Shown here in pieces: positions 17,017 to 26,379 of a stretch of DNA of 37,502 bases. The translations under genes and the position numbers were made by a program. The notes beneath the pieces were generated by a model, which had not been told where the DNA came from, ran no database searches, and saw nothing but the letters and a program-made list of their open reading frames with translations. Source of the DNA: a virus; IMG/VR virus record IMGVR_UViG_3300042504_000547, positions 1 to 37,502 of that record; one strand, 5' to 3'. The first letter of the stretch is position 1, and every line of letters begins with the position of its first letter.

Positions 17017-20016
17017 ATGGCTGTAATGATTGCAAAACAAGTAGATTTAAACGAAAAACCAGAACCAGTAGTTTGGCGCAGAACGTTTATCCCTACTGGA
17101 GAACTTGGGGAGTTTGCTCAATCTGGTATTCAACGTAGTGTTAATTTTGACGGATCAGTAGGCACGTATAACGTTGGCAAAGAATTTACAGATGCAGAAT
17201 TAGAAGTTATCCGTAACACGCCATTTCTCGCTGCAAGAATTGAATCATCAATGCAGGTGCCAACTCCAATTGGCTATCGTGATAATTATAAAAATAGGGC
17301 AAGCCTATTAGATGCTAGACAGATTTACAACTTTGCTACCAAAAACCCATTAGAGTTTTTAAAATCTGAACTTCCAGCCTATCTTGGTGCTGGAGATGCT
17401 AATGCTTCTATAAAACTTATTCAGGCAATTAAAGACGCTGGTGAGCCTGTTAAAAATTTACAAGGTTTGTATGAATCTGCTTTGCAAGAAGCTCCTAAGT
17501 ACGTTGAAAGATTTGATGAATACTATAATAGAAAACGCGCAGAGAATCCCGGCCCTAGTTCCGGTGTTGGAAAATTTGTAAATAAATTTATTGGTGCAGC
17601 AGTTACAACCGTAGGTGCAATTGCTGGCGGCCCTCCCGGCGCGGCAGTTCTAAATGCTGTTTTACAGCTTGGGCAAACAGGAAAAATAGATCCTCGTCAA
17701 GTAGCTTTAGCCTATGGTGCAGCCTATATTGCCTCTGGTGGCCCTAGTCAAAACTTAACTGCATCAATACAAGCGGCTACTGGTCTTTCGGCGGAAGCCG
17801 CAAAGGTAGCAAGCGGTGCTGTGCTTGGCGCGGGTATTTCTGCCGCCGCAGGTGGTGATCCTATCAAAGGTGCCTTTGCAGGCGGTATTGGTTCAATTGG
17901 CTCTACAACTTACGCTACAAGTGTTGGTAATGCTCTTGGTGTAACCAGTGCTGTAGCCGCGCCAATTGTCGGTAACGCCGTCATTAGCGCCAGCCTTAGC
18001 GGTATCGCGGCAGCGGTAACAGGCGGAGACGTTGAAAAGTCTATGCTTGATGGCGCAGTTAAAGGTGCGGCTTTTGCTGGCTCAAAAGAATTTACTGAAG
18101 CCGTGCTTGGAAAAGACAACATTGCAAGAATTGCTGATATTACTGGGTTAACAGATTCACAAGTTGCAAATGTTTTTACCACATCTGTAGCTAATGGCAT
18201 TACAGCAGAGATAACTGGGCAAGGTGAGTTTTTAGAAACGGCTGGAATTAGCCTTGCATCACAAGGTGTTGGTGCCAAAGCAAGAAATATAATGGAAGGC
18301 GCTGTTAGTGATGTTTTGAAAAAACACCCAGAGATTAGGCAAGGGGTGCTTACAGCGACAAGTGGGATAGCAGGCACCGCCACAAACGCCGCTTTAAGTG
18401 GTCAAGATGTTGGAAAAGCCTTGGAAGATAATGCGGCTGGCATTATTTTATCCTCTGTACAGTCATACCGATCAGAATCCGATCTTCAAAATGCAATTAG
18501 AGCTAGGACTTCAGAAGCCTTATTGAAAGAAGAACAACAACGCCAAGAACAAGAAAACATTCTAATAAGCCAGATACAAGAGGCTGCACAACGTGAGTTT
18601 GGCCCTGCTACTAGCGAAATTGAACTTGCTCAATACTCTGGTGCTACACCAAAAGTGAATATAAGTGGCGTATTACCACTAATTTATGTTGGTGATACGG
18701 TAACAATTAACGATGCGGGTGTTATTTTTGACAAAGCATCTGGCAATGTGGTTGGAGAATTAAACGAATCTGAGTTACTTGATCTTCGCAAACGCCTTGG
18801 CTTGTCTATACAAACAGGTGATTTAATTACCGATCAAACCATGTTTGGAGGCACAAGCGGAGAAATAGGAACAACAAGAGGCGGCGGTGGCGGAACTGAA
18901 GGTGGAACTGAAGCTAGAGCTGCCGCTGGAACGCCTTCTGGTTTACCTGAAGGTGTTGACTTTGAAAACCCAGAAGTGCTAGATCTTATGGCTCAACAAC
19001 AGTTTTTTAGAGATCAAATAGATCGAATTAGTACCGAAACAGGGCGTCTAGGTAATTTACGTGAAGAGTTACAAGCTGGATTAGAGCAAGTTTCCCCTGC
19101 GGGACAGACTCAAATCCGCAATCAAATAGAACAAATTACCAATGAAGTTAATCGTTTAAATGACATTGCAGCCCGTGCTGCTCAAGGCGAAACCGCCGCC
19201 ACTGAAAACCTTACCAAAGTGGAAGCGCAGTTAGCAGAACGTACTGCGGCTGAAACTGAACGGGTTTTCGGTCGAATTGAACGCCAAACTGCTGCTGAAC
19301 AACGCCGTTTTGAACAAGAACAGGCTGATTTTGAAAAAGAACTAGAGGCTTTAGAAAGTGATTTGAACAAAGCAGAGAGCGAAAAGCAAATTGTTCAAAA
19401 CAGACAGCAATTTGTGGCTGCACAAAGGGAAAGATTAGCTCAAAGAGGCCGTTTCACAGGCACTTTACAGCAACAAGTTGACGCTGAAATCAACGATTTA
19501 CTAGATCAATATGAGGCTGCTCAAGAAAGAGCCAGTACCGCCGCCACCAGAAGAGAAGGTCTTGCTGCACCGCAACAAATTAGACCGGGAGGGCAGGGAA
19601 TATCTGATGAAGATGTAATCCGGTTGCTAGGTTTGGACGAAAGTGAGGCTGGTAGGTACGGATTTGAGATTGGCGATGTTGTAGGCGGGGATGCGGGTGG
19701 AAAAGAAGGGGTTGAAGAACCAGCTTTTGAGCCAGAAGAGCAGCCACCAGAGGGAGAAATGGAGTTGGGCGGCGGAGAAGGTGAGGGTGAACCTCCCACA
19801 ACCCGTTTTGACGCTCAAGGTAGACCTGTCGCTGTTAGCGTTATTAGAGAAGGTGGTCGTGAAGCAGGTACTCCGGCTATCTCCACACGGGTGACAGGTG
19901 AGGCTTTAGAAGGTATTCTTGGGGAAAAAGAACCGTTGTTTGGCGGGGATGAGGATGAACAACGTGCGGTATGGAACCGCCGTTCACTACGCTTGAGAAA
20001 GGCGCTAGGACTATGA
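17017..20016 (+). CDS. Large internal virion (ejection) protein
   Basis: This encodes 999 residues, the largest in the genome. After a 180-residue N-terminal part, residues about 185-340 are Gly/Ala-rich and hydrophobic (GAAVTTVGAIAGGPPGAAVL, AAVTGG), resembling membrane-inserting segments of ejection proteins. Residues about 660-850 form long coiled coils rich in Gln, Glu and Arg. Residues about 885-930 are very acidic and Gly/Pro-rich, and the C-terminus is basic (RRSLRLRKALGL). It is the first of a consecutive set of large internal proteins, as in T7-like and P22-like phages, where they form a channel across the cell envelope. AGGAG precedes the ATG. No lytic transglycosylase motif was found. 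Confidence 0.65.
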   Translation: MAVMIAKQVDLNEKPEPVVWRRTFIPTGELGEFAQSGIQRSVNFDGSVGTYNVGKEFTDAELEVIRNTPFLAARIESSMQVPTPIGYRDNYKNRASLLDARQIYNFATKNPLEFLKSELPAYLGAGDANASIKLIQAIKDAGEPVKNLQGLYESALQEAPKYVERFDEYYNRKRAENPGPSSGVGKFVNKFIGAAVTTVGAIAGGPPGAAVLNAVLQLGQTGKIDPRQVALAYGAAYIASGGPSQNLTASIQAATGLSAEAAKVASGAVLGAGISAAAGGDPIKGAFAGGIGSIGSTTYATSVGNALGVTSAVAAPIVGNAVISASLSGIAAAVTGGDVEKSMLDGAVKGAAFAGSKEFTEAVLGKDNIARIADITGLTDSQVANVFTTSVANGITAEITGQGEFLETAGISLASQGVGAKARNIMEGAVSDVLKKHPEIRQGVLTATSGIAGTATNAALSGQDVGKALEDNAAGIILSSVQSYRSESDLQNAIRARTSEALLKEEQQRQEQENILISQIQEAAQREFGPATSEIELAQYSGATPKVNISGVLPLIYVGDTVTINDAGVIFDKASGNVVGELNESELLDLRKRLGLSIQTGDLITDQTMFGGTSGEIGTTRGGGGGTEGGTEARAAAGTPSGLPEGVDFENPEVLDLMAQQQFFRDQIDRISTETGRLGNLREELQAGLEQVSPAGQTQIRNQIEQITNEVNRLNDIAARAAQGETAATENLTKVEAQLAERTAAETERVFGRIERQTAAEQRRFEQEQADFEKELEALESDLNKAESEKQIVQNRQQFVAAQRERLAQRGRFTGTLQQQVDAEINDLLDQYEAAQERASTAATRREGLAAPQQIRPGGQGISDEDVIRLLGLDESEAGRYGFEIGDVVGGDAGGKEGVEEPAFEPEEQPPEGEMELGGGEGEGEPPTTRFDAQGRPVAVSVIREGGREAGTPAISTRVTGEALEGILGEKEPLFGGDEDEQRAVWNRRSLRLRKALGL

Positions 20017-21098
20017 AAACTGTAACTGGAATGGGTGGCATGGGCGGTGCCCGTGAGTTAGCCGAAATGTTGCGTCAGATGGGCAGAGGCCGAGATACCG
20101 TTCTTGCCCACATTACGCCTGAAGAGGCACAGATGCTCATGGATGCGGGTGGCTCTGGGGATATAAACCCGAACACTGGCTTACCTGAGTTTCAAGAAGA
20201 AGATTTTTTTGGTTCCGAATTTGATCCTTATGCTGGTCAAGCAGTAACCAGTACAAGCGGTGGAATTACGCCAGAAGCAGAGGCTTATTACACCCAAAAC
20301 GCTGCTAGACAAGCGCCCGGACAAACAGATTTTGGGCCAGCAGATCAATACTTTGGGCAACAATTTACTCCGCAGGGTGAAATGGACATAGGCTTTGGCC
20401 CCGGTAGATTTGGGCCAGAGTATACGAGAAGAGATGTGGCTGGCATGGCACCAGACCAATTCCAACGTCAAATGGTAGAAGCAGGTGCAGGGCCGGGATT
20501 GGCTGAAACCCTAGAATCAAAACTAGGTGGAATTTCAAATATAGCAGCCAAATACCCACGTTTAGCGCAAGCCGCAGGCTATAGCGCCCAAGGTTTAGTA
20601 GGAATGTTACAAGCAGCCCGTTCCCGTAAGCAGGGTAGAGAAGAGGCCGCACGGTTATCAGCCCTTGGAGCGCCATTACGCACTCAAGCAGAATCACTAC
20701 GTCAACAGGCTTTGGCAGGTGGAATGACTCCACAGCAGGCTGCACAACAAGAAGCACAACGTGCCAGATTACGTCAAAGCGCAGCAGGTAGAGGCGCTGT
20801 AACTGGCACACAGGCTGGAATGATTGAAAACCAGTTGGGAAGACAGCGCTCCGAACTAAGCCAAGTTAACCTTAATAACGCTTTGAAACAGTTGAATCTG
20901 GCTAACGCCTACGATGAGGCTGCGATCAAAGCAACCATTGCTGCTGATCGTGAGGCTGATGATTTGTTAAGCCAAATTGCAGGCAATATTGGCTCTCAGT
21001 TAGCAAGCACCGCCCCAATTTCTCGCCCCCCAAGAGCGCCACGGCAAACCACGCCTGAAATTACCCGTAGACCCGAACTTCCACGCGGAGAATCATAA
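20013..21098 (+). CDS. Internal virion protein 2 (putative)
   Basis: This encodes 361 residues. The ATG at 20013 overlaps the stop of the 999-residue protein (ATGA), and TAGGA is five bases upstream; a frame opening at 19971 would lie wholly in the previous gene. The N-terminal half is Gly/Gln/Phe-rich and low in structure (PADQYFGQQFTPQGEMDIGF). Residues about 205-330 are helical and Ala/Gln/Arg-rich with a GRGAVTGTQAG break. The profile fits an ejected virion protein. It is coupled to the next gene by TAATG. Confidence 0.6.
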   Translation: MKTVTGMGGMGGARELAEMLRQMGRGRDTVLAHITPEEAQMLMDAGGSGDINPNTGLPEFQEEDFFGSEFDPYAGQAVTSTSGGITPEAEAYYTQNAARQAPGQTDFGPADQYFGQQFTPQGEMDIGFGPGRFGPEYTRRDVAGMAPDQFQRQMVEAGAGPGLAETLESKLGGISNIAAKYPRLAQAAGYSAQGLVGMLQAARSRKQGREEAARLSALGAPLRTQAESLRQQALAGGMTPQQAAQQEAQRARLRQSAAGRGAVTGTQAGMIENQLGRQRSELSQVNLNNALKQLNLANAYDEAAIKATIAADREADDLLSQIAGNIGSQLASTAPISRPPRAPRQTTPEITRRPELPRGES

Positions 21099-22378
21099 TG
21101 GCTTTGCAAGAATCTTTGAATGTTTACGATCCAATCTCAGAGGTTGGCAAGGTTATGCGTGGAAAAACCACAGAACAACGTGGTACAGCGGCTCGCCAAG
21201 GTTACGAACAAATGTTGCGAGAGCAAAGTTTAGCAACAGAAAATATAATGCGCCAAGAAAAACAAGCAAAAGAAGCGCAAATTAAAGAAGAAGAACGAAT
21301 TTCTAAAGATTTTGCTGGCGGACAACGTAGATTAGTAGAGGGTTATCAGCAAAAAGTTGGCGAAGTTCCTCAAGCAGACATTACTAAATTTGATGCTCCA
21401 GCAGCAGCAGAAGTTGCTGGAATGACAGCATTGCTAGGCGCTTTAACTGGAATGGCAGGTGGTCGTGCTGCCCTTAAATCTATGGCTAAGTTTACTGAAG
21501 GCCATAAACTAGGGCGTGAAGATTTATACAAAACAGAAGTAGCAAATTATGAGCGCGATTTAAAGCAATGGAAAGATAATAATGCGCTTGCTAAACAATT
21601 TCTTGACCAAAGTATAGATTTGCTCTCTACCGATAAAACTGCTGCTATGGTCAGCCTAAAACGCCTTGATCCAATTCTTCAAGATGGTTTAATTTTAGCC
21701 AAAGTAAGGCAAGGAAAAGTAATAGAGGCTAAAAAAGACATGGATAAAGCAATAGAACTTGAAAGTAAACTAGATTTGGCTGTAGAAACAGCGCTTGGTA
21801 AGCCTGCAAAAATAGATTCTAAAGTAAGAACTGCAATTAGAGAAGGGTCAATTCTTATTGATAGACTGGAGCAATTAAAATCTACTGCAAAACCACAGTA
21901 TTTTCAATTATCAGGTGGATTACCATCAGATAAATTTGCGCAGTTTAGGTTGTATTTACAAGAAACGTCTGAAGGAACTACGGTAGGTGATCTTGCTAAT
22001 ATACTTGGACTGAGCGTTGATAACGCTGCGGTTCAATGGTGGAAAGACTATGCAGATTTAATTGCTGATGTTCGTAAAGAAAGATTTGGCGCTACTCTTA
22101 CAGGGAACGAAAAACAATCTTTCCGTCAAACGGTAATTGAACCATCAAGCAGTTATCAAAGTGGACTTGGTGTATTAGATAGACAGTTAAAAGCGGCAGA
22201 AAGATCCTATAACAGGTATTTATCTGAAATACAGCGATCACCTACGCAACAAGCACAACAAACAGGTCAAACAGATAATTCAGTTTTACGCCAACAGGCT
22301 CAAGCAGCCATTGAGTCAGGCAAAGACCCTGCACAAGTACGTGCTAGGTATAAACAATTAACAGGCGAGGACTTGTAA
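21098..22378 (+). CDS. Internal virion protein 3 (putative)
   Basis: This encodes 426 residues, mostly alpha-helical and charged (Lys, Glu, Gln, Ala), with one hydrophobic Gly/Ala segment (AAAEVAGMTALLGALTGMAG, about 101-120). The C-terminal 45 residues are Gln-rich and end in a helical KDPAQVRARYKQLTGEDL, similar to tails seen in phage ejection proteins. Codons are noticeably more A/T-rich than in the capsid genes. It is flanked by TAATG junctions on both sides. Confidence 0.6.
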   Translation: MALQESLNVYDPISEVGKVMRGKTTEQRGTAARQGYEQMLREQSLATENIMRQEKQAKEAQIKEEERISKDFAGGQRRLVEGYQQKVGEVPQADITKFDAPAAAEVAGMTALLGALTGMAGGRAALKSMAKFTEGHKLGREDLYKTEVANYERDLKQWKDNNALAKQFLDQSIDLLSTDKTAAMVSLKRLDPILQDGLILAKVRQGKVIEAKKDMDKAIELESKLDLAVETALGKPAKIDSKVRTAIREGSILIDRLEQLKSTAKPQYFQLSGGLPSDKFAQFRLYLQETSEGTTVGDLANILGLSVDNAAVQWWKDYADLIADVRKERFGATLTGNEKQSFRQTVIEPSSSYQSGLGVLDRQLKAAERSYNRYLSEIQRSPTQQAQQTGQTDNSVLRQQAQAAIESGKDPAQVRARYKQLTGEDL

Positions 22379-24510
22379 TGGCTGATCCATTTGCAGACAT
22401 TCCCGCTGCAAGTAGTGGCGGCACATCAGACCCTTTTGCAGACATAGGGGCTGCTGTTAAAGGGCCAAAAAGACAGGTTAGAGATAAAAACCCATTTTAT
22501 CCAGAATTCTTACCTTCCCCGGAAACTATTAAACAGTTTGGTAGGGAAGTAAGCACCCCGCAAGGCGCTATAAAGATGGTGCGTCCGGCTGCTGAAGCCG
22601 TGGGAACTGGATTGGGCGCTGCCCTTGGTGGCGCAGCGGGAACAATATTTGCGCCCGGTGTTGGTACAACTGTGGGTGGTGTTGGTGGCGCTGGTTTAGG
22701 CTATGGAATCACCTCTCAAGCCTTGAATCGTCTTGAAGAAAGTCTTGGCCTACGAGCGCCAAAAGCGCCTTCTGAGGTTGCTAAAGAAGCCGCCAAAGAT
22801 GTATTGACTGGTGCTGCTTTTGAAACCTATGGTCGCGGTGTGATTCAGCCTTTGGTAGAAAAAGGCGCAAGAGCAGTAGCCCGTGGTGCTGGAGCAATAT
22901 CTGACCTTGGGCAACTTGGAACTATTAGGGCTGGAAGAATTGCCCGTGAGTCTTTAGGTCAGGATATAGGAAGAGCGCGTCAAACACTGTCTGCTGCCGC
23001 CGATGACATTACCGCAGGGCAAGCACTGGCTGATCTCAACTTGCCAGTAACTCAGGCTTTATTGCAACGTGCCGCTGCCCGTGATCCAAAGTTCTTTACT
23101 ACCCTTCTAGGCGAACAAGAGGCTACAAGACTGAAAACGCTACAGCAATTGGCTGGAGGCGCAGATCAGACTGCCGCTAGAGGCGCTAGAGAAGAATTAA
23201 AGAAACTGCTTAACGAGCGTTTGATTCCTACTCTTGAACGTGAAATAGGCGCGGCAAACATTGCCGGTAAGTTACAGCCTAAGTTTGCTGCTGAAGCACA
23301 ACGCATGGGTCAAGCCGCTGCTGACAAAGTTCAGGATGTGCGCCGTTTTACCGCTGCTGGTGAGCGAGCCACAGCCGCAGGTCGGCAACAACTAGTTGAA
23401 CGAGGTTTACCTGTAAGCGGAACAAAATATACTTACATGGGAGAACTTGCTCAACGCGCAGACGATGTTGCTAATCAAGCGGCAGAGGCTTCTTTGCGGT
23501 TCGGTGAGGCTAGGAATTTTGCACAAGCAGCAGAGTCTAGTCTTGCGGCCCATGATTTGAAACCTTTAAAGTCTGAGACAATCGTTCAGGCCATAGAAAA
23601 AAAGTTAGCAGACCCAAGGATAGCGCCCGGAAACGTAGATTTGCAAACTGCGCTAAAACAAATTGCCAGAGAGTTTAAGGCTTGGACTGACAATAACGGT
23701 GTAATTGATGGGTGGGCAGTAGAGAACATAAGAAAAAATTCTGTAAACGGTATAGTACGGCGGCTTTATCCAAATGCTGATGTCAGCACACAAAAAAGAG
23801 TTGCCGCTAATATTGTTGAACAAGTAAGACCTATCACTGTTGACGCGATTGAAGAGGCTGGTGGCACTGGATACCGTCAATATCTGAAAAACTATTCGCT
23901 TGGAATGCAGGCTATTGGGCAGACCAAACTTGGCTCTGATGCCATGAAATTGTATCTAAACGAGCCAAAAACCTTTGTAGAACTGGTAGAGGGTAACCGG
24001 CCTGAGTTAGTAGAAAAGGTGTTTGGGCCAAACAGTTACAACATATTTAAGGAACTGTCAACAGATATTCAGCAAAAACTCGGAAGAGTTGCTACTGAAG
24101 TCAAGCGGGGTGAGGCAATCAAAACCCAAGCCACAGCCGGTGAGGATCGTCTGGTTGAGTTATTTAAAGAAAACGCACCTAACTTTAGAATCCCAAACTG
24201 GTTCACAGTCTGGGTTACGACTACCAATAAGTTACTAGGAGCCTTTGAGAATAAACTTGGAAAAGATACTCTAAACGTACTGACTGAAGGTGCCAAGTCT
24301 GCCCAAAACTTTGAGCGACTAATCAATTCCCTGCCAGCAGTAGAGCGTGGCAAGGTATTGAGTACCCTTAATGACCCGACATTCTGGGCACAATTCCGTA
24401 CCACGGCTGGTGCTACCGCAGCCGGTATGCAAGAGGCAAGAAAGAAAAACCAACCATCTACCCAACCATCTCAGATGGGCGGTGTAACTGCAATGCCCTC
24501 ACCTTTTTAG
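22378..24510 (+). CDS. Internal virion protein 4 (putative)
   Basis: This encodes 710 residues. The N-terminus has a duplicated DPFADI motif (residues 3-8 and 18-23). Residues about 70-115 are a Gly/Ala-rich hydrophobic glycine-zipper-like stretch (GLGAALGGAAGTIFAPGVGT), a likely membrane-penetrating region. The rest is long helices with coiled-coil character. The architecture is that of podovirus ejection proteins that leave the capsid with the DNA. It begins on the upstream stop (TAATG). The closing residues are Gln/Ser/Pro-rich. Confidence 0.62.
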   Translation: MADPFADIPAASSGGTSDPFADIGAAVKGPKRQVRDKNPFYPEFLPSPETIKQFGREVSTPQGAIKMVRPAAEAVGTGLGAALGGAAGTIFAPGVGTTVGGVGGAGLGYGITSQALNRLEESLGLRAPKAPSEVAKEAAKDVLTGAAFETYGRGVIQPLVEKGARAVARGAGAISDLGQLGTIRAGRIARESLGQDIGRARQTLSAAADDITAGQALADLNLPVTQALLQRAAARDPKFFTTLLGEQEATRLKTLQQLAGGADQTAARGAREELKKLLNERLIPTLEREIGAANIAGKLQPKFAAEAQRMGQAAADKVQDVRRFTAAGERATAAGRQQLVERGLPVSGTKYTYMGELAQRADDVANQAAEASLRFGEARNFAQAAESSLAAHDLKPLKSETIVQAIEKKLADPRIAPGNVDLQTALKQIAREFKAWTDNNGVIDGWAVENIRKNSVNGIVRRLYPNADVSTQKRVAANIVEQVRPITVDAIEEAGGTGYRQYLKNYSLGMQAIGQTKLGSDAMKLYLNEPKTFVELVEGNRPELVEKVFGPNSYNIFKELSTDIQQKLGRVATEVKRGEAIKTQATAGEDRLVELFKENAPNFRIPNWFTVWVTTTNKLLGAFENKLGKDTLNVLTEGAKSAQNFERLINSLPAVERGKVLSTLNDPTFWAQFRTTAGATAAGMQEARKKNQPSTQPSQMGGVTAMPSPF

Positions 24511-24518
24511 GAGAAATC

Positions 24519-24695
24519 ATGCCGTTAATGAAAGGTTCTAGCCAAAAGACTGTCTCTAAGAATATTGGTGAGATGGTAAGTAAGTACAAGCGTACTGGAA
24601 AAATCGGCACTTCCCGTCCGTCTAGTAAACGTGCCGCAATGAAACAGGCCGCAGCCGCAGCCTATTCTTCTGCCAGAAAGGGTACACGAAAATGA
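24519..24695 (+). CDS. Tiny basic protein, DUF6496-like
   Basis: This encodes 58 residues. TAGGAG lies upstream of the ATG at 24519. The pattern MPLMKGSSQKTVSKNIGEMV, then KYKRTGKIGTSRPSS, then an Ala-rich end (MKQAAAAAYSSARKG) recalls the DUF6496 family of short basic phage proteins (from memory, not searched). Function is unknown; nucleic-acid binding or a virion core role are options. It is the first of three tandem tiny basic genes joined by ATGA overlaps. Confidence 0.68.
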   Translation: MPLMKGSSQKTVSKNIGEMVSKYKRTGKIGTSRPSSKRAAMKQAAAAAYSSARKGTRK

Positions 24696-24868
24696 AAGAA
24701 ATGTTTGGTGCATCAATGACAAAAAACGAAAAAGAAGAGGCAAAGCGAGAAATGGAAAAAAGCAACGCAGAGCGTGCCGCCCGTGAAATGGGAGACCGCT
24801 TTGGAGCAACCATGACTCGCGGAGAAATGAAATCTATTAAGCGTGAAACACGAAAAGGCAAAAGATGA
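24692..24868 (+). CDS. Tiny charged helical protein
   Basis: This encodes 58 residues, rich in Lys, Glu, Arg and Met. It carries an internal duplication: MFGASMTKNEKEEAKREM and RFGATMTRGEMKSIKRE share the pattern FGA-x-M-T-x-x-E, so it may be two copies of one 30-residue unit. It overlaps both neighbours by ATGA. No known family is recognised. Confidence 0.6.
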   Translation: MKEMFGASMTKNEKEEAKREMEKSNAERAAREMGDRFGATMTRGEMKSIKRETRKGKR

Positions 24869-25035
24869 AAAACTACCAAGAAATGTCACCCAGTGAAAAA
24901 CGGGAGGCTGATCGTTCTGCCGCACGTAACTCTGCTAACGAGACTACTGGCTCAGAAGATGCCATGAGAGCGCGTGGTATGCGTCCATTGGAGCCAAAAA
25001 AGATGAACCGTGCCAAGCGGAAAACAGATAGATGA
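24865..25035 (+). CDS. Tiny basic hypothetical protein
   Basis: This encodes 56 residues of high charge: MKNYQEMSPSEKREADRSAA at the start and PKKMNRAKRKTDR at the end. It is probably disordered. ATGA overlaps on both sides support a real gene. No family is recognised. Confidence 0.58.
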   Translation: MKNYQEMSPSEKREADRSAARNSANETTGSEDAMRARGMRPLEPKKMNRAKRKTDR

Positions 25036-25235
25036 GTCGTAAACAAAAGGGGCTGAACCCGGAATTAGAAGAGGCAGTGAACACGTTATTACGTCAAGTA
25101 ATGAGTGACTCTACCGCTTCTTTGACCGACAAGACTAAAGTATTAGACCGCGCTCTCAAACTGGAACAGATCAAACAAAAGATTTCAGATGACGAGTGGG
25201 GTAAAGGTTTTTATAACGATGATGAAGGAGAGTAA
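25032..25235 (+). CDS. Small helical hypothetical protein
   Basis: This encodes 67 residues. A helical body (NPELEEAVNTLLRQVMSDST, TDKTKVLDRALKLEQIKQKI) is followed by an acidic tail (SDDEWGKGFYNDDEGE). Similar small acidic-tailed helical proteins are frequent in phages of this type (from memory). It starts inside the previous stop (ATGA). Role unknown. Confidence 0.65.
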   Translation: MSRKQKGLNPELEEAVNTLLRQVMSDSTASLTDKTKVLDRALKLEQIKQKISDDEWGKGFYNDDEGE

Positions 25236-25237
25236 TT

Positions 25238-25465
25238 ATGGAGTGGGCTGTCGTGTTGAAAGTAGTCCGTGTGGCGATGGAGGTAATCTCTATGCGGTTA
25301 TTGACCATATTATCTATGGCGATGAGTTTTGGACTGGCTCTGTGGACGATGCAAGAGCCTTCTTGGGAGCGTATGGCGATGGCTGCGTTTTTTGCCGTGT
25401 GCGTCTTTTTACCCTGCATTAACATTGAGAGGTTAAGAAATGAAAGTAAAGATAAGCAAGACTAG
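25238..25465 (+). CDS. Two-span small membrane protein (holin candidate)
   Basis: This encodes 75 residues. AAGGAG (25225-25230) lies seven bases before the ATG. Two hydrophobic segments are visible: about 18-36 (ISMRLLTILSMAMSFGLAL) and about 46-62 (MAMAAFFAVCVFLPCI). The C-terminus is charged (NIERLRNESKDKQD). Size and topology would suit a class II holin, but two better holin candidates lie downstream. It overlaps the next gene by 26 bases. Confidence 0.6.
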   Translation: MEWAVVLKVVRVAMEVISMRLLTILSMAMSFGLALWTMQEPSWERMAMAAFFAVCVFLPCINIERLRNESKDKQD

Positions 25466-25685
25466 CGTTTACATGAATGGCGGTATGAAAAACAGTGAGT
25501 ACAAAAAAGGGCCAGCCGGTGAACCATATCGGCCTGCTGTCATCACTGACGCTTGTGGGCACATGCAGCCAACTCGCACCAATCCGGGCGGCTTTGTAGG
25601 AATCTTTGATTACTCTGGTTCCGGCAGCACGAAACTGTCTCCAACGTCTAAACCGGGTAACGCCGGAGGTAAAAGGATTATCTAA
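25440..25685 (+). CDS. Small Gly-rich hypothetical protein
   Basis: This encodes 81 residues, Gly/Pro/Ser/Lys-rich, with little predicted structure and one Cys-His pair (DACGHM). The ATG lies within the end of the preceding gene, with GAGAGG upstream. It ends in GGKRII and runs into the next gene by TAATG. No family is recognised; its partner gene looks like a surface beta-protein. Confidence 0.55.
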   Translation: MKVKISKTSVYMNGGMKNSEYKKGPAGEPYRPAVITDACGHMQPTRTNPGGFVGIFDYSGSGSTKLSPTSKPGNAGGKRII

Positions 25686-26026
25686 TGGCTAACAACATAG
25701 CGTTTCAGGCTACGGGTAACACGTTTGCAATCGTAACAACCACGGCTAACACGGCAGTAAATAAGCCTGTCACTGGCGTTACGCCAAGCAATCAGTACAA
25801 GGTTACAAGCGCCAATACAACGGCGTTTGTGCGTTTGTCTGAGTCTAATGCAAACGCTGTGTTGCCCACTGGCACTACATCACAACCCGGAATATGGCTT
25901 GCCAACGGGGAAAGCGCAGTCATTACTGCCCAACAAACCAGTGTAGATAAAACCATCTATGTGTCGGTTATCTCGGCAGATGCAAATGGCATAGTCTTTG
26001 TTACACCGGGTGAAGGAATGTCCTAA
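25685..26026 (+). CDS. Small beta-sandwich-like protein, paralogue of the 14533 gene
   Basis: This encodes 113 residues, rich in Thr, Ala, Val and Asn, with hardly any charged residues. It shares length and strand order with the product of 14533-14862: a T/A-rich first strand, a Q-Y-K/R-V/I strand, a surface loop, and a G-E/D-G close. Decoration or tail accessory protein is the best guess. It is found here far from the capsid block, just before the lysis genes, which suggests duplication and relocation. Confidence 0.58.
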   Translation: MANNIAFQATGNTFAIVTTTANTAVNKPVTGVTPSNQYKVTSANTTAFVRLSESNANAVLPTGTTSQPGIWLANGESAVITAQQTSVDKTIYVSVISADANGIVFVTPGEGMS

Positions 26027-26379
26027 TGGAAAATAAAGAACAAGATACAGCAAGAGAAGTTGCTGGAAAGTCCATTGGTCGCTTTGGACTTTTCTACATT
26101 ACTTTGATTGTTTTAATTGGAGTTGGTTCTAGTTACTTTTTGTCTGAAGCGGCAATTACTGCTGTTATGACAATGATTGGTGGCGCTCTTGTTGCTCTAA
26201 TTAACATGATGAACGGCATTGCTGGAACCAAAGACAAAGAAGAAAGGCCAGAATTTGCGGTCATTCAAAACTTAATTACACGTTTAGATCAACGTGAAGC
26301 GCCTATGCAGGTAGACGTTGAGAACGGTAAGGTCACGGTTCGCAAGGGCGATGATATGGTAAAGATGGGGGCGAAGTAA
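26026..26379 (+). CDS. Membrane protein, holin candidate
   Basis: This encodes 117 residues. Two hydrophobic segments are visible: about 22-40 (LFYITLIVLIGVGSSYFL) and about 45-66 (AAITAVMTMIGGALVALINM). The N-terminus is charged and the C-terminal 50 residues are soluble and basic. It lies immediately upstream of the three-span-type holin gene and the endolysin. It could be a holin, an antiholin, or a membrane partner. It starts and ends with TAATG overlaps. Confidence 0.62.
   Translation: MENKEQDTAREVAGKSIGRFGLFYITLIVLIGVGSSYFLSEAAITAVMTMIGGALVALINMMNGIAGTKDKEERPEFAVIQNLITRLDQREAPMQVDVENGKVTVRKGDDMVKMGAK

Noticed and set aside
17910-18383. 157-residue minus-strand frame within the large ejection protein
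   Set aside because: It is antisense to a well-supported gene and composed of low-complexity mirror sequence.
17017-20016. Tape-measure protein as an alternative for the 999-residue gene
   Set aside because: No tail tube, chaperone frameshift pair or baseplate genes are present, and three further large Gly/Ala-rich proteins follow it, as in ejection-protein clusters.
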